From positions 1,798,001 through 1,862,000 of the forward strand of contig NZ_JANLNM010000001.1 of the NCBI RefSeq assembly GCF_024701975.1: DNA of 64,000 nucleotides, written 5' to 3'. The position numbers and the translations under genes were made by a program. The notes beneath the pieces are model-generated. The model was given only the letters and a program-made list of their open reading frames with translations. It was not told where the DNA came from and did no database searches. The DNA is from Variovorax sp. ZS18.2.2. Lineage in GTDB: Bacteria; Pseudomonadota; Gammaproteobacteria; Burkholderiales; Burkholderiaceae_C. This document shows positions 46,452-55,886 of this stretch, one piece after another (the stretch's first letter is position 1; the number at the start of each line of letters is the position of its first letter).

Positions 46452-47468
46452 TTACTTTGCGCCAGGGGTGTACAGCTTGTCGAACTGACCGCCGTCGTTG
46501 AAGTGCACCTTCTGCGCTTCGCCGAGGCTGCCGAACAGTTCCTGCACCGTGAAGAGCTGCAGCGGCTTGAAGGTTGCGGCGTACTTCTTGAGCACGGTCT
46601 GCGAGCGCGGACGCAGCGCGTGCTTGGCGGCGATTTCCTGCGCTTCTTCGGAATAGAGCCAGTCGAGGTAGGCCTTGGCGAGCTCGCCCGTGCCCTTCTT
46701 GGCGACGGTGCGCTCGACCACGGCGACCGGGTTCTCGGCCACGATGCTGATCGACGGGTAGACCGCATCGACCTTGCCGGTGCCGAATTCGCGGTCGATG
46801 GAGACCACTTCCGATTCGAAGGTGATCAGCGCATCGCCGATGTTGCGTTGCAGGAAGGCGGTGGTGGCGTCGCGGCCGCCGCGTGCCAGCACCGGCGTGT
46901 TCTTGAAGAGCTTGCCCACGAATTCGGCGGCCTGCGCATCGGTGCCGCCCTTCTTCTTGATGTAGCCCCAGGCGGCGAGGTAGGCATAGCGGCCGTTGCC
47001 ACCGGTCTTGGGGTTGACGATCACGACCTGGATGCCGGGCTTGACCAGGTCGTCCCAGTCCTTGATGCCCTTGGGGTTGCCGTTGCGCACGAGGAACAGC
47101 ATGGTCGAGGTGGTCGGCGATGCGTTGTCGGGGAATTTCTTGGTCCAGTCCTTCGCGACCACGCCGGCGTTGGCGAGGAAGTCGATGTCGGTCGAGGTGT
47201 TCATGGTCACCACATCGGCGTCGAGGCCGTCGGCCACCGAACGCGCCTGTGCGCTGGAGCCGCCGTGCGACTGGTCGACCTTCACGTCCTTGCCCGTGGC
47301 CTTCTTGTAGTTCGCCACGAAGGCTGCGTTGTAGTCCTTGTAGAACTCGCGGGCCACGTCGTACGAGGCGTTCAGCAGCGTGGTGCCTTGGGCGAAGGCG
47401 CTGCTGCCGGCGAGTGCGGAGGACGCCAGCGCGAGCACGGCGACGAAGGTCTTGATTCTGGAAGTCAT
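46452..47468 (-). CDS. sbp: Periplasmic sulfate-binding protein
   Basis: Product of 338 residues with a signal peptide ending SAFA (about residue 26). The mature N-terminus TLLNASYDVAREFYKDYN, QSHGGSSAQARSVADGLDADVVT, VNPKTGGNGRYAYLAAWGY and the C-terminal GGQFDKLY match Sbp/CysP. It feeds sulfate to CysTWA. It overlaps the upstream hydrolase gene by four bases (ATGA). CysP (thiosulfate-preferring) is the alternative name; the Sbp-like N-terminus favours sulfate. Confidence 0.95.
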   Translation of the reverse strand: MTSRIKTFVAVLALASSALAGSSAFAQGTTLLNASYDVAREFYKDYNAAFVANYKKATGKDVKVDQSHGGSSAQARSVADGLDADVVTMNTSTDIDFLANAGVVAKDWTKKFPDNASPTTSTMLFLVRNGNPKGIKDWDDLVKPGIQVVIVNPKTGGNGRYAYLAAWGYIKKKGGTDAQAAEFVGKLFKNTPVLARGGRDATTAFLQRNIGDALITFESEVVSIDREFGTGKVDAVYPSISIVAENPVAVVERTVAKKGTGELAKAYLDWLYSEEAQEIAAKHALRPRSQTVLKKYAATFKPLQLFTVQELFGSLGEAQKVHFNDGGQFDKLYTPGAK

Positions 47469-48040
47469 GTGGTTGCCAAGGTTTCTGAAAAATCACGGCC
47501 CGCCGACCAGGCAGCGGGCTCGTCGGTCAACGATTGCAGCAAGGCCAGGCCGAGCGGCCAGTCTCCATGCCCCGAATCGATGTTGATGTGGCCCGCATTC
47601 TGCATGCGCACGAACTCGCTGCCCCAGGCCCGCGAATATGCACCTGCTAGGCGGATCGGGCAGTAGGGGTCGTTGCTGCTGGCCACCACGATGCTGCGGT
47701 ACGGCAGCGTCGCGTAGGGCACGGGCGCGAAGTCGGAGAGCACGGCGCGGCGCTCGGGGTCGGCCGGGGCCACCAGCAGTGCGCCCTGGATGCGGGCGGC
47801 GGCTTCGGGCGGCAGGTGCGCCGTGGCGATGCAGCCCAGGCTGTGGGCTGCGATCACCACCGGGCCGGGCGTCTCGAGCACCAGCCTGGCGAGCGCGGGC
47901 ACCCAGGCGTCGCGCTTGGGCGAGGCCCAGTCGTCCTGCACCACCCGCGCGGCGCCCGGAATGCGCTCTTCCCACAGGCTCTGCCAATGGCCGGGCCCGG
48001 AATCGCGCCAACCAGGGACGATGACGACGCGCGTTTGCAT
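47465..48040 (-). CDS. RBBP9/YdeN family alpha/beta hydrolase
   Basis: Product of 191 residues starting MQTRVVIVPGWRDSGPGHWQSLW. It has the short RBBP9-type hydrolase fold with nucleophile Ser in VIAAHSLGCIAT, an acid in SSNDPYCP and His in NAGHINIDSGHGDWP. It is cytoplasmic, with no signal peptide. Its stop overlaps the sulfate-binding-protein start (ATGA), and the peroxiredoxin gene ends 22 bp upstream, so it is inside the sulfur operon. Its natural substrate is unknown; an esterase for small sulfur compounds is speculative. Confidence 0.86.
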   Translation of the reverse strand: MQTRVVIVPGWRDSGPGHWQSLWEERIPGAARVVQDDWASPKRDAWVPALARLVLETPGPVVIAAHSLGCIATAHLPPEAAARIQGALLVAPADPERRAVLSDFAPVPYATLPYRSIVVASSNDPYCPIRLAGAYSRAWGSEFVRMQNAGHINIDSGHGDWPLGLALLQSLTDEPAAWSAGRDFSETLATT

Positions 48041-48062
48041 CTGCGAATGCCGCCTGTGCCGC

Positions 48063-48704
<642 letters not shown>

Positions 48705-48759
48705 GGTCGCTCCTGGATGGATGGGAGCTTCGGATTGTGCGAACCCCGGCAAGGATGAC

Positions 48760-48777
48760 AAACGAATATCTACTTGT
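48760..48777 (-). promoter_or_regulatory. Candidate regulatory motif upstream of the peroxiredoxin-sulfate operon
   Basis: Minus strand AACAAGTAGATATTCGTT, ATAT core at 48766-48769, 62 bp upstream of the peroxiredoxin ATG. It fits the pattern of the three motifs in the first 15 kb less closely than they fit one another. It lies just before the end of the upstream LysR gene. Confidence 0.3.
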
Positions 48778-48781
48778 TTGG

Positions 48782-49750
48782 TTATGTCGCTTTCCGCATA
48801 ACGGGGTGGGAATTGCAGGGTTCCCCATCCGGCCTGAGCAAAGGCGCCCCCTCGATGCCCTGCAGGTGCTCGAACAGGAAATCGATCAGCCGCCGCACCG
48901 CCGGCACCAGCGCCCGCCGCGGCGGAAACACCATGTGCGCGACGGCTTCCTCCGGGCCCCAGTCGCACAGCACCTTCTCCAGCCGGCCCGCCTCGATGTC
49001 GGCCGCGCACATATAGCCAGGCAGCAGCGTGGCGCCGATGCCGGCGATCGCGGCGACCTGCAGCGTCGCGATGTCGTCCGCCACGTAGCGCGGCGTGTGC
49101 GTGTGGACGTAGGCCTTGCCCTTGGGGCCTGCGAGCCGCCATTCGGCGCGGCCCTCGCCGTTGACCGACATCGCCATGGTGTCCAGCCGCGCGAGGTCGG
49201 CCGGCGTCTCCACCGGCCCCTGCCGCTGCATCAGCGCCGGGCTGGCCACCAGCACCCCGCGGCCGGTGCCCAGGATCTTGGCCACCAGCGTGGCGCTTTC
49301 CTCGACGACGGGCCGCACGCGCAGCGCGATGTCGAAGCCCTCCTCGATCAGGTCCACCGGGCGGTTGATGACCCGCACGTCGACCCGCACCGCCGGATAG
49401 CGCTCCATGAAGATCGGCAGCAGTTGGGCCACCCCGCTGTACGCCATCGTGATCGGAACGCTCAGCCGCACCAGCCCGCTCGGCTCGTTCTGCACCTGCG
49501 CCACCGATTCGGCCGCAGCCTGCGCCGCGTCGCGCATGGCGGCGGCGTGCCGCAGGTAGATCTCGCCGGCCGGCGTGAGCGACAGGCGCCGGGTGCTGCG
49601 CTGCATCAGCTGCACGCCCAGGCGCTCCTCCAGCTCCGCCACGCGGCGGGAGAGGCGCGACTTGGGGATGCCGAGCGCCCGGCTGGCGGCGGCAAATCCG
49701 CCCCGTTCGGCCACTTCGGCGAAAAAAACCATGTCGTTGAGGTCTTGCAT
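48782..49750 (-). CDS. LysR-family transcriptional regulator, likely controlling azoR
   Basis: Product of 322 residues. The winged HTH is at residues 1-60 ([29 protein letters not shown] split), followed by the effector-binding domain. Its sequence resembles the CrgA/AaeR-like group of LysR proteins that sit beside flavoprotein reductases. It is divergent from azoR, with 133 bp between starts, and co-directional with the peroxiredoxin operon, 77 bp downstream. Redox or quinone-responsive control of azoR is the likeliest role. Confidence 0.92.
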   Translation of the reverse strand: MQDLNDMVFFAEVAERGGFAAASRALGIPKSRLSRRVAELEERLGVQLMQRSTRRLSLTPAGEIYLRHAAAMRDAAQAAAESVAQVQNEPSGLVRLSVPITMAYSGVAQLLPIFMERYPAVRVDVRVINRPVDLIEEGFDIALRVRPVVEESATLVAKILGTGRGVLVASPALMQRQGPVETPADLARLDTMAMSVNGEGRAEWRLAGPKGKAYVHTHTPRYVADDIATLQVAAIAGIGATLLPGYMCAADIEAGRLEKVLCDWGPEEAVAHMVFPPRRALVPAVRRLIDFLFEHLQGIEGAPLLRPDGEPCNSHPVMRKAT

Positions 49751-49883
49751 GGCGGAGATTGTCCCGCAATCAGGACGATCTAAGCAAATTTTGGCTACTT
49801 ATCAATTACTCGACCCAAAAATAGAATTCTCCCAACGCCGGCCACCTTTGAGCGCCGACACCATCCACACGAAAGTGATTGAT
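49751..49883. promoter_or_regulatory. Divergent LysR/azoR control region
   Basis: A 133-bp gap with an A/T-rich centre around 49785-49830 (AATTTTGGCTACTTATCAAT) in a GC-rich context. LysR-controlled divergent promoters are expected here. I see no single perfect dyad and no confident -35/-10 pair. Confidence 0.5.
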
Positions 49884-50531
49884 ATGAAGCTGCTCCACGT
49901 CGACTCCAGCATCCTCGGTGCCTATTCGACCTCCCGCCTGCTGACGGCGGAGACCGTGGCCGCCTGGAAGGCCGCGCACCCCGACACCACCGTCGAGTAC
50001 CTCGACCTTGCCGTGGACGCCCCCGCGCACTTCAGCGCCGACGCCCTGGCCATCAAGACCGGCCCGCAGGCCGAGCCGACCGAAGCCCAGCAACGCGAGA
50101 ACGCGCTGTCCGAAAAGCTGGTGAGCCAGTTCCTGGCCGCGGACGTGGTCGTCATCGGCGCACCGCTCTACAACTTCTCGATCCCGACCCAGCTCAAGGC
50201 CTGGATCGACCGCCTCGGCCAGGTCGGCCGCACCTTCAAGTACACCGAGACCGGCCCCGTGGGCCTGGCCGGCGGCAAGACCGTGATCGTGGCGTCGAGC
50301 CGCGGCGGCGTCTACTCGACCAGCGACTGGGGCCAAGGCGCCGAGCACCAGGAGAGCTACCTGAAGGTGGTCTTCGGCTTCTTCGGCATCACCGACGTGC
50401 GCGTCGTGCGTGCCGAAGGCGTGGCGATGGGTGACGAGCCCAAGGCCACCGCGCTGGCTGCTGCGCGTTCGGACATCCTGGTGGCGACGGCGGAAGCAGC
50501 CAACCAGAAGGACCTCGCCCAAGCTGCCTGA
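49884..50531 (+). CDS. azoR: FMN-dependent NADH:quinone oxidoreductase/azoreductase AzoR
   Basis: Product of 215 residues starting [18 protein letters not shown]. The flavodoxin-like FMN site shows [21 protein letters not shown] and the later VIVASSRGG and GFFGITDVR blocks. The enzyme reduces quinones and azo dyes by two-electron transfer, protecting against thiol and quinone stress. GTGATTGAT before the ATG is a modest ribosome binding site. Divergent LysR control is typical. Confidence 0.95.
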   Translation: MKLLHVDSSILGAYSTSRLLTAETVAAWKAAHPDTTVEYLDLAVDAPAHFSADALAIKTGPQAEPTEAQQRENALSEKLVSQFLAADVVVIGAPLYNFSIPTQLKAWIDRLGQVGRTFKYTETGPVGLAGGKTVIVASSRGGVYSTSDWGQGAEHQESYLKVVFGFFGITDVRVVRAEGVAMGDEPKATALAAARSDILVATAEAANQKDLAQAA

Positions 50532-50593
50532 ACAGGCAGCGGATACCTACGAGATTGGCCAGCGCCTGATACACACAAGGCACAAGGCCAGGC

Positions 50594-51529
50594 TCACGAA
50601 GCGGCATCCAGAGGATTCGTCGGCACCGACGAGTCCTCTCCCGACGCAGACAAATGCCGGCACAGGTGATCCACGAAAACGCGCACCTTGGGCGAGAGGT
50701 ACCGGCGTGACGGCCAGATGGCGTTGAACTGGCCGACCGCGTTGAGCTCCGCCTCGAGCACCGTCAGCAACCGGCCATTTGCGAGCATGTCGCGGGCAAG
50801 AAAGTCGGGCATGCAGGCAATCCCCATCCCGCGCAACGTGGCACCCAGCACTGCTTCCATGTTGTTGCATGCGAGAACCGTACGAAGGCGGATTTCGGCA
50901 TCGGCGGTCGACCGCAACATGGGCCACTCCAGCAACTTGCCCGAGTTCGGATGGCGAAAGCGAACCGTGGCGTGCCGCTCCAGATCGCTCGCGACGCGCG
51001 GCGTGCCGTGCTGCATCAAGTACCCCGGCGATGCGCACAGCAGCAGTCGAAAGGGATTCAGCGGCCTCGAAACGAGACGGGAATCAGGCAGGTCGCCGCT
51101 GCGGATGGCGACGTCGACGCGTTCGTCGATCAAATCCACCGTGCGGTCGGTGAAATTGATGTCCAGTTCGACCTCCGGGTAACGTGAGGCGAAATCCGGG
51201 ATCACTGGCAAAAGGAAGTGGTAGCCGACGATCGGCGCACTGATCCGCAGCCTCCCGCGCGGCACTTCCTTCACTTGCGAAAGCATGGCTTGCGCATCGG
51301 TGAGGTCATCCAGGATGCGGCGGCAGCGCTCGTGGAAAAGCCGGCCCTCTTCGGTCAACTGGATCCGTCGCGTGCTGCGCTGCAAAAGGCGCACCCCGAC
51401 CTCATGCTCGAGACGGGCGACGGCCTTGCCAATCGCCGACGCCGACAGCTCCAGCGAGCGACCCGCCGCGACAAAACTGCCAAGGTCGGCAGTCTTCACA
51501 AAAGCCAGAAGTCCGCTGAGCTTGTCCAT
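50594..51529 (-). CDS. LysR-family transcriptional regulator
   Basis: Product of 311 residues starting MDKLSGLLAFVKTADLGSF; the longer frame upstream is Cys/Arg-rich and unlikely to be translated. The helix-turn-helix (AAGRSLELSASAIGKAV) and RSTRRIQLTEEG wing are clear. It is convergent with azoR and divergent from the orphan livM gene (starts 210 bp apart), which it may regulate. Effector unknown. Confidence 0.92.
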   Translation of the reverse strand: MDKLSGLLAFVKTADLGSFVAAGRSLELSASAIGKAVARLEHEVGVRLLQRSTRRIQLTEEGRLFHERCRRILDDLTDAQAMLSQVKEVPRGRLRISAPIVGYHFLLPVIPDFASRYPEVELDINFTDRTVDLIDERVDVAIRSGDLPDSRLVSRPLNPFRLLLCASPGYLMQHGTPRVASDLERHATVRFRHPNSGKLLEWPMLRSTADAEIRLRTVLACNNMEAVLGATLRGMGIACMPDFLARDMLANGRLLTVLEAELNAVGQFNAIWPSRRYLSPKVRVFVDHLCRHLSASGEDSSVPTNPLDAAS

Positions 51530-51739
51530 CCGGTCATACCTGTGTAATTGCGGAAATTTGTTCCGCTTTGAACGGACATGCCGCTTCTTTCCTCGCAATT
51601 CGGTCCAGTTTAACGTTGGCTGCACACAGGCAGTGCTGCAGAAAACGACCTGGGGCACTGATGAACAAGTTCGTTGAACACTCTTGCGGAAAGCCATGGT
51701 GCATGGGACGCGGAGGCCAGAAAAAAGGAACCCGCGGTG

Positions 51740-52867
51740 ATGGAGACTCCCGGCTCACTGATTGCACCCGCTGCCCCCTCCAATGCAGACCGAACCCGCA
51801 TCGATTGCCGTGACAAGGCTCTGAAATATGCGGCGCTCGTCGCACTGCTCCTGCTGCCTCTGCTGCTGCAAACGGCCGGTACGCATTGGGTTCGAATCGC
51901 CGACACCTGCCTGCTGTACGTGATGCTGGCTCTGGGGGCGAACGTCGTGGTGGGATATGCCGGTCTACTGGATCTCGGCTATGTGGCTTTCTATGCCGTC
52001 GGCGCCTACATGTTCGCATTGCTGACCTCGCCGCATCTGGTCGACAACTTTGCATGGATCGCCGCGATGTTCCCCCTGGGCCTTCACGCCCCCTGGTGGG
52101 TCACGATCCCGCTCGGCGCCATGCTGGCCGCGTTGCTCGGGATTCTCTTCGGGGCACCCACGCTGAAGCTGCGCGGCGACTACCTGGCCATCGTGACGCT
52201 GGGGTTCGGCGAGATCGTCCGGATCCTGATCGTCAATCTGAGTCATCCGGTCAACATCACCAACGGTGCGAAGGGCGTGGGCCCGAGCGATTCGATCAGC
52301 TTCTTCGGCCTGGACCTGGGCAAGCCTCTTTCCGTCGGCAGCTATCAAATTGCCTCGGTCACGCTGTACTACTACCTGTTCCTGGCACTCGTGCTGCTCA
52401 CCGTCACGATCTGCCATCGATTGCAGCATTCGCGAATCGGGCGGGCCTGGATGGCGATCCGCGACGACGAGGTCGTGGCGCAGGCGATGGGCATCAACGC
52501 CCGAAACATGAAGCTTCTGGCATTCGGGATCGGTGCGAGCTTCGGCGGCGTTTCCGGTGCGATGTTCGGCGCCTTTCAGAGCTTTGTTTCGCCCGAGGCG
52601 TTCGGCCTGCAGGAGTCGGTGATCATCGTTGCCATGGTGGTTTTCGGCGGAATCGGGCACATTCCGGGCGTGATTCTTGGCGCACTGCTGCTGACCACCT
52701 TGCCGGAAGCGCTTCGCTACGTTGCCGGTCCGCTGCAGACCCTGACCGACGGTCGACTCGACGCGGGCATTCTGCGCCCCCTGCTGATCTCGCTTGCCAT
52801 GATCGTCACCATGCTGGCGCGACCACATGGACTGTGGCCCGCACCCGAGCAAGCCAAGCCGCGATAG
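51740..52867 (+). CDS. livM: LivM-type branched-chain amino acid ABC permease (orphan)
   Basis: Product of 375 residues with about ten hydrophobic helices. Family blocks are VVVGYAGLLDLGYVAFYAVGAY, FGAPTLKLRGDYLAIVTLGFGEI (both split here), IRDDEVVAQAMGIN and SFGGVSGAMFGAFQS. AAGGAA lies nine bases before the ATG at 51740 (a GTG at 51737 is an alternative). No livH, livG, livF or livJ is adjacent, so the protein must work with partners from elsewhere or is a remnant of a moved operon. Substrate (branched-chain amino acid, urea or other) is unresolved. Confidence 0.9.
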   Translation: METPGSLIAPAAPSNADRTRIDCRDKALKYAALVALLLLPLLLQTAGTHWVRIADTCLLYVMLALGANVVVGYAGLLDLGYVAFYAVGAYMFALLTSPHLVDNFAWIAAMFPLGLHAPWWVTIPLGAMLAALLGILFGAPTLKLRGDYLAIVTLGFGEIVRILIVNLSHPVNITNGAKGVGPSDSISFFGLDLGKPLSVGSYQIASVTLYYYLFLALVLLTVTICHRLQHSRIGRAWMAIRDDEVVAQAMGINARNMKLLAFGIGASFGGVSGAMFGAFQSFVSPEAFGLQESVIIVAMVVFGGIGHIPGVILGALLLTTLPEALRYVAGPLQTLTDGRLDAGILRPLLISLAMIVTMLARPHGLWPAPEQAKPR

Positions 52868-52913
52868 GGGCATGAATCCGATGGATTCGTGCGGCAACCG
52901 ACAAGAAAGGGTG

Positions 52914-52933
52914 CGGGCGCATGCTGGCGCCCG
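52914..52933. terminator. Hairpin between convergent livM and FMN-reductase genes
   Basis: CGGGCGC (52914-52920) pairs with GCGCCCG (52927-52933) around ATGCTG, 7 bp, in the 75-bp gap between convergent stops, followed by GTTTGTC. A weak terminator is plausible in either direction. Confidence 0.4.
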
Positions 52934-52942
52934 GTTTGTCGA

Positions 52943-53500
52943 TCAGACAGCCGAATGGCTCTTGATCCACGCCACGTACTTGTCCATCCACCCCTGCAGG
53001 AACTTCTTCGAGCCTTCGTTGCCGACATGGCCCTTGGCGTCGAACAGGTCGTCCTTGTTCTGCAGGAACACCTCGGGCGCGCCCATCGTGGGCACGTCGA
53101 GGTAAGCCAGGATGTTGCGCAGGTGCTGCTGCGCCAGCGCGGTGCCGATGGCCCCCACCGAGATGCCGATCACACCGGCCGGCTTGCCACCCCAGACGCT
53201 CTGGCCGTAGGGGCGCGAGGCGTGGTCGATGGCATTCTTCAGCACGCCGGGGATCGAGCGGTTGTATTCGGGCGTCACGAACAAGAGGCCCTGCGCAGCC
53301 GCGATCTCGCTCTTCAGGCGCTTCACCGCGGGCGCCTGGTTGCCGTCGTCGTCCTGGTTGTAGAGCGGCAGGTCGTCGATGCGCACATGTTCGAAGGTGA
53401 AGTCCGAGGGCGCAAGGTGGGCCAGCGCGAGCGCGAGTTTCTGGTTGAACGAATCCTTGCGAAGGCTGCCGACAACGACGGCGATCCGGGTCTGTGCCAT
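52943..53500 (-). CDS. NADPH-dependent FMN reductase (chromate/quinone reductase-like)
   Basis: Product of 185 residues starting MAQTRIAVVVGSLRKDSFNQKLA. The flavodoxin fold with the SLRKDSFN phosphate-binding loop and LFVTPEYNRSIPGVLKNAIDHASRP matches the ChrR/YieF and SsuE-like group. An AAGGAG site lies eight bases before the ATG. It could supply reduced FMN to luciferase-type monooxygenases such as the one at 4190-5263, or reduce quinones itself; the ChrR-type sequence favours the latter. Confidence 0.92.
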   Translation of the reverse strand: MAQTRIAVVVGSLRKDSFNQKLALALAHLAPSDFTFEHVRIDDLPLYNQDDDGNQAPAVKRLKSEIAAAQGLLFVTPEYNRSIPGVLKNAIDHASRPYGQSVWGGKPAGVIGISVGAIGTALAQQHLRNILAYLDVPTMGAPEVFLQNKDDLFDAKGHVGNEGSKKFLQGWMDKYVAWIKSHSAV

Positions 53501-53633
53501 GAGGAAACTCCTTGGTGTGAATGAAGAGATCTGGAGGGAAGGTCCGAAAGACGAACGCGATTATGCGAATCGCCCATGACCTTTTCTGGAAAAGTTCTTG
53601 CGCCATCGCGCGCCCTGAAAGATGCTGGAGGCC

Positions 53634-54866
53634 ATGACCCAGCCCTCCTCCTCCACCCATTACGACGTGATCGTCGTCGGCCTCGGCGCCCTCGGTGCGG
53701 CCACGCTCTACCAACTCTCCCAGCGCGGCGCCCGCGTGCTCGGCATCGACCAGTTCGCGCCGCCGCACGACCAGGGCTCCTCGCACGGCGATTCACGCAT
53801 CACGCGGCTGGCGATCGGCGAAGGTGACGAATACGTGCCCTTTGTGCAGCGCTCGCACGCCATCTGGCGCGAGCTCGAGGCCCGCACCGGCACGCCACTC
53901 ATGACCACCACGGGCGGCCTCATCCTCGCGCCGCGCGACCGCGTGGCCGAGCACCACGGCAAGTCCGACTTCGTGCGGCGCACCATCGCCTCTGCCGAGC
54001 ACTTCGGCATCGCGCACGAGGTGCTCGACGCGGCCGGCATCCGCGCGCGCTTTCCGCAGTTCCACCTGCAGGGCGACGAGATCGGCTACCACGAGCACGA
54101 TGCCGGCTTCGTGCGGCCCGAAGACGCCATCGGCGCGCAACTGGCTGTGGCCCGCGCTTCGGGCGCAGCGACGCGCACCGGCGAGCGCGTGCAGTCCGTC
54201 GAGCCGGTGGGCAACGGCGACACGGTCCGCGTGCGCACCGATGCGGCCAGCTTCACCGCCGATCGCGTCGTGATTGCAGCGGGCGCGTGGCTTCCGGAGT
54301 TCCTCGGCCGGCAGGCCCGCGCCGACTGGCAGGCGGACTTTTCGGTGCATCGGCAGGTGATGCACTGGTTCGACACCGGCAGCGCCGCCGCCGATTTCTC
54401 GCCCGGACGCTTTCCCGTCTTCATCTGGATGTTCGGCGACGGGCAGGAGGACTACATGTACGGCTTTCCGTCCTCCGACCCCGCGCAACCTGCGCTCAAG
54501 GTCGCGACCGAGCAGTACGTGGCCGCCACCACACCCGACACCATCGACCGCAGCGTGAGCCCCGAGGAAACCGCGGCGATGTACCGCGATCGTGTCGCCG
54601 GCCGCTTCCCGCAGATCGGCGGCCGCGCCCTCAAGGCGCGCGCCTGCATGTACACCGTGACGCCCGACCGCCGCTTCGTCATCGACGCGCTCGACGGCCT
54701 GCCCAACGTGCTGATCGCCTCGGCCTGCTCGGGCCACGGCTTCAAGCATTCGGCCGGCCTGGGCGAAGCCATCGCCGACCAGGTGCTGGGCCGCGCCATG
54801 TCCCACGGCCTCGACCTGCGCCCCTTTGCTCGCCGGCGGCTGCTGAAGGAGAAGGAAACTGCCTAG
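53634..54866 (+). CDS. N-methyltryptophan/sarcosine oxidase-type flavoprotein (SolA-like)
   Basis: Product of about 410 residues. The FAD-binding dinucleotide fold is VIVVGLGALGAATLYQLSQRG, followed by GSSHGDSRITRLAIGEGDEYV (split). Cys338 in ARACMYTVTPDRRFVID corresponds to the cysteine that binds FAD covalently in SolA and monomeric sarcosine oxidase. The enzyme would oxidatively demethylate or deaminate a small amine. ATG at 53634 is preceded by GGAGG at short spacing; ATG at 53622 is the alternative. It precedes a PanE-like reductase. Confidence 0.88.
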   Translation: MTQPSSSTHYDVIVVGLGALGAATLYQLSQRGARVLGIDQFAPPHDQGSSHGDSRITRLAIGEGDEYVPFVQRSHAIWRELEARTGTPLMTTTGGLILAPRDRVAEHHGKSDFVRRTIASAEHFGIAHEVLDAAGIRARFPQFHLQGDEIGYHEHDAGFVRPEDAIGAQLAVARASGAATRTGERVQSVEPVGNGDTVRVRTDAASFTADRVVIAAGAWLPEFLGRQARADWQADFSVHRQVMHWFDTGSAAADFSPGRFPVFIWMFGDGQEDYMYGFPSSDPAQPALKVATEQYVAATTPDTIDRSVSPEETAAMYRDRVAGRFPQIGGRALKARACMYTVTPDRRFVIDALDGLPNVLIASACSGHGFKHSAGLGEAIADQVLGRAMSHGLDLRPFARRRLLKEKETA

Positions 54867-54930
54867 AGCGGCCCAGTGCGAACGCGGGCATCATCGCTCC
54901 CGATCTTTCTGATTTCTGGAGCAATGCGCG

Positions 54931-55863
54931 ATGAGATTCCTGGTGGTGGGTGCCGGCGCACTCGGTGGTTACTTCGGCGGCCGCTTGCTGGAGGCGGGGC
55001 GCGATGTGACCTTTCTTCTTCGTCCGCGCCGTGCTGCGCAGCTCGCGAAGACCGGACTCGTGGCGCAGAGCCCTTTCGGCAACCTCGAACTCCCTGCACC
55101 GAAGCATGTGCTGGCCGAGAACATCGACGGCCCCTATGACGTTGTCGTCGTCGGCAGCAAGGCCTACGACCTCGATTCGACGATGGATTCGTTCGCCCCC
55201 GCAGTCGGCCCGAACACGGTGATCCTCCCCCTTCTCAATGGCATGAAGCACATCGACCAGCTGGTCGCACGCTTCGGCGACGAGCGCGTGCTCGGCGGCC
55301 TCTGCATGATCTCGGCCACGCTGGACGACGAAGGCCGCGTGCTGCACCTGAACGACATGCACGGCCTGAGCTACGGCGAGCGTGCCGGTGGACGCTCGGC
55401 CCGCGTCGATGCCATCGCGGCCCAGTTCGCGGGCGCGAAGTTCGACGCCACCGCGAGCGAGACCATCGCGCAGGACATGTGGGAAAAATGGGTCTTCATC
55501 GCCTCGGCGGCGGGCCTCACGAGCCTGATGCGCGCGTCTATCGGCGACATCGTCGCGGCCGGCGGGCAAGACGTGGCGCTCTCGATCTTCGACGAGTGTT
55601 GCGCCATCGCCGCGCACAACGGCTTCGCGCCGCGCCCCGCCGCCATCCAGCGCGGCCGCGCGGTGGTGACGACCGCCGGCTCGCCGATGACGGCCTCGAT
55701 GTACAAGGACATGGTGCGCGGCGCGGCTGTCGAGGCCGACCACATCGTGGGCGACCTCCTGGGCCGTGCGCCCAAGAGCGATTCACCCGTGCTTACGGTG
55801 CTGCGCACCGCGTACGTCCACCTCAAGGCCTACGAGGCCCGACGCGCCCGCGAAGCCGGCTGA
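54931..55863 (+). CDS. 2-dehydropantoate 2-reductase family protein (PanE/ApbA-like)
   Basis: Product of 310 residues. An N-terminal NADP-binding Rossmann fold (MRFLVVGAGALGGYFGGRL), the catalytic region GSKAYDLDSTM and LLNGMKHID, and the ApbA C-terminal domain (DMWEKWVFIASAAGLT, SMYKDMVRGAAVEADHI) are present. Classical PanE makes pantoate for CoA; its placement between an amine oxidase and a racemase-like gene hints that it reduces another 2-oxo acid in a catabolic set. Start supported by position; 64 bp after the oxidase stop. Confidence 0.88.
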   Translation: MRFLVVGAGALGGYFGGRLLEAGRDVTFLLRPRRAAQLAKTGLVAQSPFGNLELPAPKHVLAENIDGPYDVVVVGSKAYDLDSTMDSFAPAVGPNTVILPLLNGMKHIDQLVARFGDERVLGGLCMISATLDDEGRVLHLNDMHGLSYGERAGGRSARVDAIAAQFAGAKFDATASETIAQDMWEKWVFIASAAGLTSLMRASIGDIVAAGGQDVALSIFDECCAIAAHNGFAPRPAAIQRGRAVVTTAGSPMTASMYKDMVRGAAVEADHIVGDLLGRAPKSDSPVLTVLRTAYVHLKAYEARRAREAG

Positions 55864-55886
55864 ACCCGAACCCGCGACCCCACGCC

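Noticed and set aside
45411..47666. A 751-codon plus-strand frame and a 645-codon minus-strand frame over the cys genes
   Set aside because: Both are shadows of cysW, cysT and sbp, which have clear families in the other frame.
51530..51739. Possible short gene upstream of livM
   Set aside because: An 81-codon frame here is Arg/Cys/Gly-rich and overlaps the livM start in another phase; no domain or good start is visible.
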